Shown here one piece after another: positions 1 through 8,735 of a stretch of 64,000 bases of DNA (within the stretch, counting starts at the first letter, position 1; every line of letters starts with the position of its first letter). A model generated the notes under the pieces. It was given only the letters and a program-made list of their open reading frames with translations. It did not search any database and was not told the origin of the DNA. Source of the DNA: VAZQ01 sp036557665 (GTDB taxonomy: Bacteria; Pseudomonadota; Alphaproteobacteria; Rhizobiales; Xanthobacteraceae). Location of the stretch: the NCBI GenBank assembly GCA_036557665.1, contig DATBHG010000005.1, positions 124,001-188,000 on the forward strand, in the 5' to 3' direction. A program made the translations under genes and the position numbers.

Positions 1-579
1 GTCAAGATGGCCATGGCGGTGGCACAGCTGCTCAATGTCGAGGCGCGGGCGCTGCAAGCCGATGGCATCGACGTCATTCAATTCGATGAGCCCGCATTCA
101 ATGTCTATATGCGCGAGGTGGAGGAATGGGGCATCGAGGCGCTGCATCGCGCCACGGAAGGGCTCGGCTGCGCCACGGCCGTTCACATCTGCTACGGCTA
201 CGGAATCAAAGCAAATATCGACTGGAAGGCAACCCTCGGACAGCAATGGCGGCAATATCAGCAGATCTTTCCGGCGCTCGCCAGGAGCCGCATACACGAG
301 GTCTCCATCGAGTGCAGGAACTCTCGCGTGCCCTTGGAGCTGCTCAAGCTGTTGGGGGGCAAGCGCGTTCAAGTTGGCGCGATTGATGTGGCCACGGATG
401 CCATCGAAACGCCGGAGCAGGTGAGCGCCACGATTGTCGAGGCGGCAAAGTATGTTCCGCTGCAAGACATCATCGCGAGCACCAACTGCGGAATGGCTCC
501 CATGCGGCGCGACATTGCCATTGCCAAGCTCGAAGCATTGTCCAAGGGAGCAGCAATGGCGCGCAAGATGTTCGGCTAA
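1..579 (+). CDS. MetE-like cobalamin-independent methionine synthase, C-terminal part (cut by window start)
   Basis: The reading frame is open from the first base, so the true start lies outside the window and only about 192 codons are seen. The family (COG0620, MetE C-terminal, UROD-like barrel) transfers a methyl group to a thiol such as homocysteine using a zinc site. Zinc ligands of MetE can be matched here. Counting from the Met at base 7, they are His60 and Cys62 in VHICYGYG, Glu102 in SIECR, and Cys161 in STNCGMAP. The segment DGIDVIQFDEPAF is the usual start of the catalytic half. Short single-barrel paralogues of MetE are common in this bacterial group, so the gene may be such a paralogue rather than the full 750-residue enzyme; the window cannot tell. 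It reads away from the next gene, which lies on the other strand. Confidence 0.85.
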   Translation, partial: VKMAMAVAQLLNVEARALQADGIDVIQFDEPAFNVYMREVEEWGIEALHRATEGLGCATAVHICYGYGIKANIDWKATLGQQWRQYQQIFPALARSRIHEVSIECRNSRVPLELLKLLGGKRVQVGAIDVATDAIETPEQVSATIVEAAKYVPLQDIIASTNCGMAPMRRDIAIAKLEALSKGAAMARKMFG

Positions 580-625
580 GCGTCGGCGGCGCCAAGCCCG
601 CACGTGCTTCGAGCTGCCGTGCGTC

Positions 626-1015
626 TCACCTGATGGCTGAGCTGCTGCTCCAATTTTCCGGTGAATCGCAATGCTTGGATCGCGCGGCCCGTTCCAGGAT
701 CTTGAGCTCCTCGGTCGCCGCCACGTAATCCGCCCTATAGGCAAGCACGTTTACGACCGCGCCTCCGGCCCCCTGCCCTGCACGATCCATCAGCTGCTTG
801 AGGTCCTGCTCGCGAGTCGTCCAGGTTTTCCGGTGCACCGCCAGCTGCTCGCAGCTGGAGTATTGGTACTTGCCCGGATCGGCGAAAAGGGTGACAGAGC
901 TGTCGCCCGGTGTTGCGCAACTGGAGAGCGATGCAAGCCCCGCAACTGCCCAGGCCCGCCGCGCCAAAGCCAAAAGGGTCGCGGTCCACGTTCGGTCAGC
1001 GATCCTGTGCGGCAT
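626..1015 (-). CDS. small predicted lipoprotein, unknown function
   Basis: A 129-residue product. I chose the ATG at 1015 because a signal peptide follows directly: an arginine-containing n-region, a hydrophobic stretch (residues 12-29) and a lipobox LSSC with the acceptor Cys at residue 33. The mature part (about 97 residues) holds two further cysteines (YSSCEQLA and SKHCDSP) and a central amphipathic stretch with TTREQDLKQLMDRA. This suggests an outer-membrane or periplasmic lipoprotein. The frame stays open upstream of 1015 to 1312, but that extension has no signal-like start and is antisense to the end of the SDR region. I recognise no domain. It is separated from the SDR gene by 112 bp and may be in the same transcript. 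Confidence 0.7.
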   Translation of the reverse strand: MPHRIADRTWTATLLALARRAWAVAGLASLSSCATPGDSSVTLFADPGKYQYSSCEQLAVHRKTWTTREQDLKQLMDRAGQGAGGAVVNVLAYRADYVAATEELKILERAARSKHCDSPENWSSSSAIR

Positions 1016-1127
1016 GAACGGGCACCACCCGACGCAAACCCGGCCCTCGCAGCAAATTCGCTGCATCGCCGCGTCTAATGAGCGCGGAATATGCCCTAAT
1101 CGTGGTCTCGCCCCCGCCGCGGCGGCA

Positions 1128-1928
1128 TCAATTGATGTGGACCAGGGCGCCACCATCGACCGGAAGGGCGACCCCGGTGATGAAATCGGCTTCGTCCGAG
1201 GCGAGAAACAAGGCGGCGTTGGCGACATCCCAGGCGGTGCCCATCCGGTGGCGTAGCGGCACGCGGGCGTTTCTCGCAGCAGCAATCTCCGCGCGGGGCT
1301 TTCCGCTCGCACGCGCCCGCGTGTCCACCGCCATCGGCGTATCCATCAGTCCCGGAAGAATGACATTCGCCCGCACCCCGAGCTCGGCGTTCTGAACCGC
1401 GATCTGTTGAGTGAACGCAATCATGCCAGCTTTGGTGGCCTTGTAGGCCACATTTGGATACTGCTCCCAGGCGGCGACCGACGATATCATGGTGATTACC
1501 CCGGCACGCTGCGCTCGCATGATCGGCAGGACATGCTTGCAAGCCATGATGGCGCCTCGCAGGTTGATCGTGGCGATGCGATCGAAAGCCTCCTCGGTGA
1601 TCTCGTCCAGCGGCGCGTCGCCCCCGGCGATGCTGACGCCGACGTTGTAATGCAGGATATCGATCCGGCCCCATCGCTGCCGGGCAGCATCCGCCATCGC
1701 GGCGAGCCTCCTCTCGTCGCAAACATCGGCTGCGAATGGGACGCATTGCCCACCCCGTACCCGCGCCATTCTCACCGTTTCCTCGGCGGAGCCAAAGTTG
1801 TTGTCGACCGCGAGCACCTTGGCCCCTTCCTCGGCGAAGCGCAGCACTGTGGCACGGCCATTTCCCATCCCTTCACCCGGCGATTGTCCGGCGCCGACCA
1901 CGATGGCGATCTTGTCCCTCAGGCGCAT
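1128..1928 (-). CDS. SDR family NAD(P)-dependent oxidoreductase
   Basis: A 266-residue short-chain dehydrogenase/reductase. Start at 1928 because a strong Shine-Dalgarno (GGAGGGGAG) sits just upstream. The Rossmann glycine motif is stretched (GAGQSPGEGMGNG, residues 12-24) instead of the plain TGxxxGIG. The NNAG motif reads YNVG (residues 94-97), and the catalytic set is intact: Asn122, Ser149/150, Tyr162 and Lys166 (AYKATK). The C-terminal VDGGALVHIN is a usual classical-SDR end. The insert-bearing glycine loop marks a distinct SDR subgroup whose substrates I cannot name. The frame extends to 2030, but that part has no ribosome site and looks non-coding. Confidence 0.9.
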   Translation of the reverse strand: MRLRDKIAIVVGAGQSPGEGMGNGRATVLRFAEEGAKVLAVDNNFGSAEETVRMARVRGGQCVPFAADVCDERRLAAMADAARQRWGRIDILHYNVGVSIAGGDAPLDEITEEAFDRIATINLRGAIMACKHVLPIMRAQRAGVITMISSVAAWEQYPNVAYKATKAGMIAFTQQIAVQNAELGVRANVILPGLMDTPMAVDTRARASGKPRAEIAAARNARVPLRHRMGTAWDVANAALFLASDEADFITGVALPVDGGALVHIN

Positions 1929-2155
1929 CCGATCTCCCCTCCATTGCGGATGCTTCACCTTACGGGGAGCCGGCAGAGAAAACGAGGTCGGGGCCGGCGT
2001 GAGAGGATCGCGCTTCGTAGGGCAAGGCATTGCCTCGACGGCACGGTTGTCAGCAGTGCTGCAGGACGACGCAGTGCGCCGCCTCCGCGAACCTGTCGCT
2101 GCGCTTTCAGTTGCGCTTTCAGTCCATCGCGCCGAGGTGATACATAGTCATCCGC

Positions 2156-2243
2156 GGCCGCGTGGTGGAACGGTAGACACAGCAGACTTAAAATCTGCTT
2201 CTGGGAAACCGGAGTGCCGGTTCGAGTCCGGCCGCGGCCACCA
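2156..2243 (+). tRNA. tRNA-Leu (anticodon TAA)
   Basis: The 7-bp acceptor stem GGCCGCG (2156-2162) pairs with CGCGGCC (2233-2239). The T arm is GCCGG-TTCGAGT-CCGGC (2216-2232), and CCA is encoded at 2241-2243. The anticodon loop CTTAAAA lies inside the CAGA/TCTG stem, giving anticodon TAA, which reads UUA and UUG. The extended variable arm and the D-loop GGTAGACAC are as expected for a class II leucine tRNA. It lies alone between two minus-strand genes. Confidence 0.97.
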
Positions 2244-2273
2244 ATGCTTTGCAGATTTCCGCACTTGCCAGAG

Positions 2274-2720
2274 CTACCCCTTCACCACCCGCCCCCACAC
2301 ACTTTCCCAGTCCTGGCCGGCCATGTCGGTAACCCGGCCGTCGAGCTCGAAGAACTTGTTCGGAAGCTGGAACATCGCGAGCATCAGCGCACCCTCAGGG
2401 GTCCATGCTACGTGCCGGCTGCCGGCCTCGCGCCAGACGAACTCGCCCGCGCCAACCGCAAGACCTGCTACCGGGCCTTCCTTGTCCACCAGCTTGCCTT
2501 CGAGCATGTAGGTCTGCTCGATCCTCGCATGCTCGTGGTCGGGCAGCACCGCGCCCGGCGCGCAGCGCATCAACGCAGTTACCAGCCCGCTCTCGCGATC
2601 AAACAGGAGGGTCTTGATCTCGCAGCCGGGAAATCGCGTCTTCTGCCACTCCATGTCGGCGGGACGCACCACGTGCGAGTGCGCGCCGGTATAATCCTTC
2701 GCCCTGGTCATTGCGTCCAT
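2274..2720 (-). CDS. cupin domain protein
   Basis: A 148-residue single-domain cupin with a good ribosome site (AAGGAG, 8 bases before the ATG at 2720). Cupin motif 1 is complete, with metal ligands His62, His64 and Glu68 (PDHEHARIEQTYMLEG). Motif 2 supplies His103 (SRHVAWTPEG). It resembles the ChrR-type / 2,4-dihydroxyacetophenone-dioxygenase-like cupins found as free-standing small proteins, so a metal-dependent dioxygenase or a sensor role is possible; the substrate is unknown. No signal peptide, so it is cytoplasmic. It is followed 17 bp upstream on the same strand by the phosphoribosyltransferase gene, and the two probably share a transcript. Confidence 0.88.
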   Translation of the reverse strand: MDAMTRAKDYTGAHSHVVRPADMEWQKTRFPGCEIKTLLFDRESGLVTALMRCAPGAVLPDHEHARIEQTYMLEGKLVDKEGPVAGLAVGAGEFVWREAGSRHVAWTPEGALMLAMFQLPNKFFELDGRVTDMAGQDWESVWGRVVKG

Positions 2721-2737
2721 GGTGGTACTCCTTCAGC

Positions 2738-3262
2738 TCAGAGATCAGCCTCCCGGATCGGCGGCTGGAACGCAAGCCCGGTATCCCACGGGAAAAAGAT
2801 CCAAGTATCCTGCGATACCTCGGTGATGAAGGTATCGACCATCGGCCGCCCCATGGGCTTGGCGTAGACGGTCGCAAAATGCGCATCGGGCAGGATGTCC
2901 CGAACGACCTTGGCGGTCCTACCCGTGTCGACAAGGTCGTCGACGATCAGCACACCTTTGCCGCGACCTCCTCCGATGCCGACGATTTTGACGGCAACGT
3001 CCTTGAGAACCTTGAGCTCGCCCTGGGTAAGGTAGTTGTAGCTCGCGACGCACACCGTCTCGATGAGTCGAATGTCGAGCTCGCGCGCAACTATGGCGGC
3101 CGGAACAAGGCCGCCGCGCGTGACGCAGACGATCGCGAGGAAAGGCCCCGCACCCGCGAGCCGCCAGGCAAGCGCCCGGGCATCGCGATGGAATTGGTCC
3201 CATGAGACCGGAAATGCCTTTTGCGGCTGCAACTGCTGCGGCTGGACCTGCTGAACCGGCAC
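2738..3262 (-). CDS. gpt: xanthine/guanine phosphoribosyltransferase (purine salvage)
   Basis: A 174-residue type I phosphoribosyltransferase. The GTG start at 3262 has AAAGGA in front of it. The PRPP-binding loop VLIVDDLVDTGRT lies at residues 104-116, and the upstream CVTRGGLVPA motif is the usual substrate-binding loop of Gpt. The C-terminal WIFFPWDTG is typical of bacterial xanthine-guanine enzymes, which convert xanthine or guanine plus PRPP to XMP or GMP. Length is slightly above the E. coli enzyme (152) because of a Gln/Pro-rich N-terminus (MPVQQVQPQQLQPQK), which suggests the true start could be a little downstream. It lies between the cupin and the MoCF-domain gene, all on the minus strand. 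Confidence 0.93.
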   Translation of the reverse strand: MPVQQVQPQQLQPQKAFPVSWDQFHRDARALAWRLAGAGPFLAIVCVTRGGLVPAAIVARELDIRLIETVCVASYNYLTQGELKVLKDVAVKIVGIGGGRGKGVLIVDDLVDTGRTAKVVRDILPDAHFATVYAKPMGRPMVDTFITEVSQDTWIFFPWDTGLAFQPPIREADL

Positions 3263-3277
3263 GCGATTTTCCTTTTG

Positions 3278-4057
3278 TCAGCCGTGGCTGGTCAGCGCTT
3301 CCCGCACGCGCTCGAGCATCTCTTCGACTGCAGCCGTGGCCACAGCCAGCTTTTCCGCATCTCGCGCGCGCAGCACGACGTTGGTGTTTGGACCGCGCTG
3401 CGGATCGAAGAACGGATAGCTGCCGATTGTAACCTGAGGATTGGCCTTGGCGATTTCGCCAAGCTGGGTTCCGATGTCCCCCTCGCGCGCATCGGCACGG
3501 ACAGTTTCCGACAGCATCCGAACGCCGGTCTTCAGCTTGGGGGCTACCTCGTCGAGCATGGCTTGCATGATCGAGGGCACCCCGGCCATGACAATGACAT
3601 TGCCGATCCACATGCCCGGGGCGCCCGATACCTTGTTGAGGACGAGATCGGCGCCTTTCGGCATGCGCGTCATGCGCAGCCGCGCCTCATTCATCCCAGT
3701 CCCGGTCGCGGCAAGACGCTCCTGCAGGATCGCCAGAGCGCGCGGATCGACGTCGATCGGGACGCCGAAGGCCTTGGCGACGCAATCAGCCGTAATGTCG
3801 TCGTGGGTCGGCCCGATGCCACCCGTGGTGAAGACATACGTATAGCGATGGCGGAGCGCATTGAGCGCATCGACGATGCCAGCCTCGTTGTCGGCGACGA
3901 CGCGCACCTCCATCAGGTCTATCCCAAGCGCCGTGAGGTACTCCGCGATATATCCAATGTTCTTGTCCTTGGTGCGTCCGGAGAGGATCTCATCGCCGAT
4001 GACGAGCAGGCCGGCGCTTACGACTTCCTTCGGAGCAGTTGAGCTGGCCACTGTCAT
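3278..4057 (-). CDS. competence/damage-inducible CinA-like protein, MoCF-domain only
   Basis: About 259 residues made of a molybdopterin-binding (MoCF/MogA-like) domain: AGLLVIGDEILSGRTKDKN near the N-terminus and the glycine-rich VFTTGGIGPTHDD motif in the middle. Full CinA has an added C-terminal deamidase domain; that is absent here, as in most alphaproteobacterial homologues of this size. I prefer the ATG at 4057, which matches the usual family N-terminus. An ATG at 4111 is also in frame and has a weak AAGG site; it would add 18 residues. In related proteins the domain has been linked to ADP-ribose or nucleotide pyrophosphatase activity, but the role here is not known. It is divergent from the HtrA-like protease gene. 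Confidence 0.85.
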   Translation of the reverse strand: MTVASSTAPKEVVSAGLLVIGDEILSGRTKDKNIGYIAEYLTALGIDLMEVRVVADNEAGIVDALNALRHRYTYVFTTGGIGPTHDDITADCVAKAFGVPIDVDPRALAILQERLAATGTGMNEARLRMTRMPKGADLVLNKVSGAPGMWIGNVIVMAGVPSIMQAMLDEVAPKLKTGVRMLSETVRADAREGDIGTQLGEIAKANPQVTIGSYPFFDPQRGPNTNVVLRARDAEKLAVATAAVEEMLERVREALTSHG

Positions 4058-4206
4058 GACGACCCGACTGGCAGAATGCACGGCAAGCTGCGGACTGCCG
4101 CAACCTGCCATTGTGCCTTATATTCCATCAAGCCGGTATGCCCGCGATCCGCCGATCGCGCCGACCATGGTGATGTACAGAACGCAATAGCACAGGAGTG
4201 CGCGCG

Positions 4207-5307
4207 GTGAACCACCGTTTCGCCAGACTTCTCATCATTGCGATTTTGATCGTTTTGGGCGTTTACATCGCGCAGCCCTATTTGGACCGGTTCCTGTACT
4301 CCGCCTCGACGCCGCGCGCGATCGAGCCGCGGGGAACCTTGTCCGAGCTGGAACGCTCGACCATCCAGCTGTTCGAGAAGGTGTCCCCCTCGGTCGTGCA
4401 GGTCGTTGGGACCACCGGGGCAGTCGAGCCGTCGCAGATGACGGGAGGCGAAGTGCCCGCCCAGACCGGTACCGGCTTTGTATGGGACCGGGCGGGCCAC
4501 ATCGTGACCAACAACCATGTGGTCGAGGGGACGAATCGGCTAGTGGTGCGGCTTGCAAGCGGTCAGGTGGTCCCAGCCCAGATCGTCGGAACCGCGCCGA
4601 ACTACGATATCGGCGTTCTGAGGGTCGAGGAGACACGCGACCTGCCGCCACCCGTGAGCATCGGTAGCTCCAGCGATCTGAAGGTCGGTCAATCGGTTTT
4701 TGCGATCGGCAACCCCTTCGGCCTGGATCAGTCGCTGACCACGGGCATCATCAGTGCCCTCAAGCGGCATCTGCCGACCAGCAACGGTCGTGAGATCGCG
4801 AACGTGATCCAGACCGATGCCGCGATCAATCCGGGAAATTCCGGAGGACCGCTGCTCGACTCGGCAGGCCGAGTCATCGGCGTCAATACGGCTATCCTCT
4901 CTCCCTCGGGGACAAGCGCGGGAATCGGCTTCGCTATTCCGATTGACATAGTCAATCGCGTGGTCCCCGAGATCATCAGCAAGGGCTACGTGCCGACGCC
5001 GGGAATAGGTATCGTCACGGCCAACGAGGCGGTCTCCGCGCGCGAGGGGGTGGAGGGACTCGTGATCGTGCGGACAGTTCCGGGGTCGCCAGCCGAGCGT
5101 GCCGGACTGCGCGGCATGGACCTCAATTCGGGACAACTCGGAGACGTCATCGTGGCCATCGACAGCAAGCCTGTGCGTAGACTGCCCGACTTGACCGACG
5201 AGCTCGAACGCCTCGGCGTGGGAAAAAAGGTGACTCTGCAGGTGGAGCGCGACGGCCAAACCAGAAGCGTCGATGTCGAGGTGATGGATATCGGCCACAA
5301 ATCTTGA
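4207..5307 (+). CDS. HtrA/DegP-like periplasmic serine protease with one PDZ domain
   Basis: About 366 residues. An N-terminal membrane anchor (hydrophobic residues about 8-22, LLIIAILIVLGVYIA) is followed by a trypsin-like domain and one C-terminal PDZ domain (from about residue 265), like DegS. The catalytic triad is complete: His104 (TNNHVVEG), Asp134 (NYDIGVL) and Ser212 (NPGNSGGPLLD). I chose the GTG at 4207 because AGGAG at 4194-4198 is ideally spaced for it; a GTG at 4198 is in frame but overlaps that site. One membrane anchor plus a single PDZ domain suggests an envelope stress or quality-control protease acting in the periplasm. No sigma-E/anti-sigma pair is next to it. Confidence 0.93.
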   Translation: MNHRFARLLIIAILIVLGVYIAQPYLDRFLYSASTPRAIEPRGTLSELERSTIQLFEKVSPSVVQVVGTTGAVEPSQMTGGEVPAQTGTGFVWDRAGHIVTNNHVVEGTNRLVVRLASGQVVPAQIVGTAPNYDIGVLRVEETRDLPPPVSIGSSSDLKVGQSVFAIGNPFGLDQSLTTGIISALKRHLPTSNGREIANVIQTDAAINPGNSGGPLLDSAGRVIGVNTAILSPSGTSAGIGFAIPIDIVNRVVPEIISKGYVPTPGIGIVTANEAVSAREGVEGLVIVRTVPGSPAERAGLRGMDLNSGQLGDVIVAIDSKPVRRLPDLTDELERLGVGKKVTLQVERDGQTRSVDVEVMDIGHKS

Positions 5308-5527
5308 GCCGGGCTAAGGGCCCACTCGACATCTCCAAGGCTGCCGCCCCGATGCAAAGCGTCGGCCTCGGAATTCAATTTCGTTCCGTACGGAATTGTT
5401 TGCTTGGACATGACGCAACCCGTTCTGGAATCGACCTGCTGCGGATTTGCGGGTATTACCCGAGCTCCGGGATCCGGCAACAAGCTCTCACACGAGAGCG
5501 GTTCAAGCACATGGAAGGGTAAAGCGC
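5308..5527. promoter_or_regulatory. intergenic region with 12-bp perfect palindrome upstream of GST
   Basis: The 220 bp between the protease and GST genes hold the perfect palindrome TTCCGTACGGAA at 5384-5395, flanked by CAATTT and TTGTTT. This size and a CGTACG core are usual for operators of TetR-type repressors. No regulator gene is adjacent. The function is inferred from the shape alone. Confidence 0.35.
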
Positions 5528-6157
5528 GTGATCGATCTGTATACCTGGACGACTCCGAACGGCCGCAAGGCTTCCATCATGCTGGAGGAGATCGGTCTGC
5601 CGTACACGGCCCATCCGATCGACATCACCAAGGACGAGCAGTTCAAGCCGGAATTTCTCAAGATCAGTCCGAACAACCGCATCCCTGCCATTGTCGACCG
5701 GGACAGCGGGATCAGCCTCATGGAGTCGGCCGCATTGATGCTCTATCTGGCCGACAAAACGGGGAAGCTGCTGCCGAAGGAAGGCGAGCCGCGCTACCGG
5801 GTGCTCGAATGGCTGATGTGGCAGATGGGAGGACCGGGTCCGATGTTTGGCCAAGTCCATCATTTTGTAAAATACAACAAGGGCAAGGCTCCCTATGCAG
5901 AGGAGCGTTTCCTCAAGGAAGCCCATCGTCTCTATGGTGTGCTCGACCGAAGACTTCAGGGTCGGGAATTCGTAGCCAACGACTATTCCGTTGCCGATAT
6001 CGCCATCTGGCCCTGGGTATCGCGCTACGAATGGCAGACGGTCGACCTGAACAAGTACCCGAACGTCAAAAGGTGGTACGTGACCATCGCCAAGCGGCCG
6101 GCGGTGCAGAGGGGTTACAAAGTGCCAAAGGATGTCGGGGAGATTCCGATCCCGTGA
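5528..6157 (+). CDS. glutathione S-transferase, YfcG/YghU-like (Nu class)
   Basis: A 209-residue GST. The GTG at 5528 is preceded by GGAAGGG at a proper distance. The N-terminal thioredoxin fold reads LYTWTTPNGRKASIMLEE, where the TTPNG signature is that of the YfcG/YghU disulfide-bond reductase group. The SPNNRIPAIVD segment supplies the cis-proline, and the glutathione-binding ESAA motif follows (MESAALMLYLADKTG). The C-terminal half is helical (MLWQMGG-like: LMWQMGGPGPMFGQ). Such enzymes reduce disulfide bonds or peroxides with glutathione in the cytosol. The palindrome upstream suggests local repression. Confidence 0.92.
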   Translation: MIDLYTWTTPNGRKASIMLEEIGLPYTAHPIDITKDEQFKPEFLKISPNNRIPAIVDRDSGISLMESAALMLYLADKTGKLLPKEGEPRYRVLEWLMWQMGGPGPMFGQVHHFVKYNKGKAPYAEERFLKEAHRLYGVLDRRLQGREFVANDYSVADIAIWPWVSRYEWQTVDLNKYPNVKRWYVTIAKRPAVQRGYKVPKDVGEIPIP

Positions 6158-6336
6158 CTTGATCCGACGGCGGCCGGTGAACCTGCTTCACAACTGGGCG
6201 GGTGCTTAAAGCCTGGGCACATGCCCTCGCGGCTTCGCGCGTGCCTACCCCCTTGGGTTGGCGCAAGGCTTGCAGCTAGGATCACCTCGTGCGCGGCTTG
6301 TCCGGCTCGACGGGTGCACGGCCAGAGGCATAGGGG

Positions 6337-7755
6337 ATGGCAGACGCATTCGACGAAATGACGGGGGCGGACGGAGAGCCCCGAGCTGCCTATGCCCAAT
6401 TGGCGCGCTGGCTCGCAGAGGTCCCGCCCCACGTCCTGGATTACCGCCGGCGCGAAGCAGAAGTGCTGTTCCGCCGCATCGGCATCACCTTCGCCGTGTA
6501 TGGGGATCCGGATGCGCAGGAGCGGCTCATCCCGTTCGACGTGCTGCCGCGCATCCTGGCAGCCGATGAATGGCAGATGGTGCGTGCCGGCCTCGAGCAG
6601 CGCGTGCAAGCGTTAAATCACTACGTGCGGGACGTCTACGGCCGGCGCGAGATCCTCAAAGCCGGCATAGTCCCGGACGACCTCATCTTCCAGAACCCGG
6701 TGTTCCGGCCGGAGATGAGCGGCATGAAGGTGCCGCACGATATCTACGTCCACGTCGCCGGCATCGATATCGTGCGCGTCGATCCGCAGACGTTCTACGT
6801 GCTCGAGGATAATGCCCGCACTCCCTCGGGCGTCTCCTACATGCTGGAGAACCGGGAGATCATGCTGCGGCTGTTCCCAGAGCTGTTTGCGCGTCATCGC
6901 ATCGCTCCAGTGGAGAACTATCCCGACGAGCTCCTGGCGACCTTGAATTCCATTGCGCCTGCCAACGCTCCCGCGGACCCGACGGTAGTCCTGCTCACTC
7001 CCGGGGTCTACAACTCGGCCTATTACGAGCACTCATTTCTCGCCGACAAGCTCGGTGTCGAGCTGGTCGAAGGGCGCGACTTGTTCGTGCGCGATGAGCT
7101 GGTATACATGCGCACGACCGAAGGTCCGAAGCGCGTCGATGTGATCTACCGGCGCATCGACGACGACTTTCTCGACCCTCTCGCCTTCCGTCCGGACTCC
7201 GCGCTCGGCGTGCCCGGATTGATGTCGGCCTACCAGGCCGGAAACGTCACCTTGGCCAATGCGGTCGGGACCGGCGTTGCAGATGACAAGGCGGTCTACA
7301 GCTACATGCCGGGGATCATCAAATTCTATCTCGGGGCCGAGCCGATCCTCAGAAACGTTCCCACCTGGCGCTGCCGCGACCCCGAGCACCTTCGCTACGT
7401 GCTGGGCCACCTGCAAGAGCTGGTCGTCAAGGAAGTGCACGGGTCGGGCGGCTACGGCATGCTGATCGGGCCGCAGGCAAGCAAGGACGCACTCGCCAGC
7501 TTCCAGGCCAAGCTCAAGTCCAATCCGACGAAATTCATCGCCCAGCCGACGCTCGCGCTTTCCACCTGCCCGACCTGCGTGGAGGAAGGCGTCGCTCCCC
7601 GCCACGTTGACCTGCGCCCCTTTGTGCTCACGGGTGCAGACCGTATCCGCGTCGTGCCTGGCGGCTTGACCCGTGTCGCGCTGGCAAAAGGCTCGCTCGT
7701 AGTCAATTCCAGCCAAGGCGGCGGCACCAAGGACACATGGGTGCTCGATGGGTGA
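6337..7755 (+). CDS. circularly permuted ATP-grasp protein (Anbu operon peptide-ligase candidate)
   Basis: A 472-residue protein of the DUF404/DUF407 type, a circularly permuted ATP-grasp fold. Visible family motifs are GVSYMLENREIMLRLFPELF near residue 165, the central VVKEVHGSGGYGMLIGP and the C-terminal VVNSSQGGGTKDTWVL. ATP-grasp enzymes of this family are predicted to join a carboxylate and an amine to make a peptide or isopeptide bond. It is the first gene of a four-gene run on the plus strand (ATP-grasp, alpha-E, transglutaminase, Anbu) that recurs in proteobacteria. The spacing to the alpha-E gene is 32 bp, so co-transcription is likely. The actual substrate is not known. Confidence 0.93.
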   Translation: MADAFDEMTGADGEPRAAYAQLARWLAEVPPHVLDYRRREAEVLFRRIGITFAVYGDPDAQERLIPFDVLPRILAADEWQMVRAGLEQRVQALNHYVRDVYGRREILKAGIVPDDLIFQNPVFRPEMSGMKVPHDIYVHVAGIDIVRVDPQTFYVLEDNARTPSGVSYMLENREIMLRLFPELFARHRIAPVENYPDELLATLNSIAPANAPADPTVVLLTPGVYNSAYYEHSFLADKLGVELVEGRDLFVRDELVYMRTTEGPKRVDVIYRRIDDDFLDPLAFRPDSALGVPGLMSAYQAGNVTLANAVGTGVADDKAVYSYMPGIIKFYLGAEPILRNVPTWRCRDPEHLRYVLGHLQELVVKEVHGSGGYGMLIGPQASKDALASFQAKLKSNPTKFIAQPTLALSTCPTCVEEGVAPRHVDLRPFVLTGADRIRVVPGGLTRVALAKGSLVVNSSQGGGTKDTWVLDG

Positions 7756-7787
7756 ATGCACCATCCAGTCGGTAACCGCGTGCTGAT

Positions 7788-8729
7788 ATGCTCTCCCGCA
7801 CGGCCGACAACCTCTATTGGCTGGCGCGGTACGTGGAGCGCGCGGAGTACCTCGCCCGCATCCTCGAGGTCAGTCAGCGCCTCACGACGCTGCCGCTTGC
7901 CTATGCAGGGTCGTCGAACGAGTGGGATTCCGCCCTCGCCACCGCGGGATGCGCCCACGCCTTTTCCCAGCTTTACTCCGAGGCAAGCGAGAAAACCGTA
8001 ACGGACTTTCTCTGCTTCTCCGCTACCAACCCTTCCTCCATCCGCAACTGCTTCGAGATGGCGCGCAGCAACGCGCGAGCGGTCCGAACCGCCCTTACAG
8101 TCGAGATGTGGGACGCCATCAACGGCACGTGGATCGAGTTGAAGCGCTTCGGCAACGGTGCGGGCTCGCGTGACGAGTTTCTGCGGTTCCTGCGTTGGGT
8201 ACAGGAGAATTCACTGCGCTTCGACGGTTCCGCCTACCGAACCATGCTGCGCAACGATGCCTATTGGTTCTCGCGGCTCGGCGTCTACATGGAACGGGCG
8301 GACAATACCGCGCGCATCCTCGACGTGAAATATCACCTGCTGCTGCCCGCACATGAGCGGGTCGGAGGGCCTCTCGATTATTTCCAATGGGCCGCAATTC
8401 TGCGGTCTGTCTCGGCATTGACCGCCTATCACTGGGTGTATCGCGAGAGCGTCAAGCCGTGGCTGATCGCCGATCTCATCATGCTGCGCGATGAGCTGCC
8501 CCGTTCGCTTGCGAGCTGCTATCAGAACCTGGTGCTTTATCTGGATCACATCGCGCGCGCCTATGGTCGGCAAGGCCCGGCGCAGCGGCAGGCTCGCGCC
8601 ATTCGCGCCCGCCTCGAGAACAGTAAGATGGAGGAAATCTTCCAGAGCGGGCTGCACGAGTTCATCAGCGAATTTATTTCCGATAATAACCGCCTGGGCG
8701 CGGCCATCACCGAGCAGTATCTGACTTGA
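7788..8729 (+). CDS. alpha-E domain protein (DUF403)
   Basis: A 313-residue all-helical protein. The N-terminal MLSRTADNLYWLARYVERAE is the signature of the alpha-E family, and a second similar stretch (WFSRLGVYMERADNTARIL, near residue 160) shows the internal repeat. Its biochemical role is unknown. It is nearly always encoded beside the circularly permuted ATP-grasp gene, and in some genomes the two are fused, so it probably acts as a partner subunit. Here it follows that gene directly and precedes the transglutaminase gene by 112 bp. Confidence 0.93.
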   Translation: MLSRTADNLYWLARYVERAEYLARILEVSQRLTTLPLAYAGSSNEWDSALATAGCAHAFSQLYSEASEKTVTDFLCFSATNPSSIRNCFEMARSNARAVRTALTVEMWDAINGTWIELKRFGNGAGSRDEFLRFLRWVQENSLRFDGSAYRTMLRNDAYWFSRLGVYMERADNTARILDVKYHLLLPAHERVGGPLDYFQWAAILRSVSALTAYHWVYRESVKPWLIADLIMLRDELPRSLASCYQNLVLYLDHIARAYGRQGPAQRQARAIRARLENSKMEEIFQSGLHEFISEFISDNNRLGAAITEQYLT

Positions 8730-8735
8730 TCGGGG

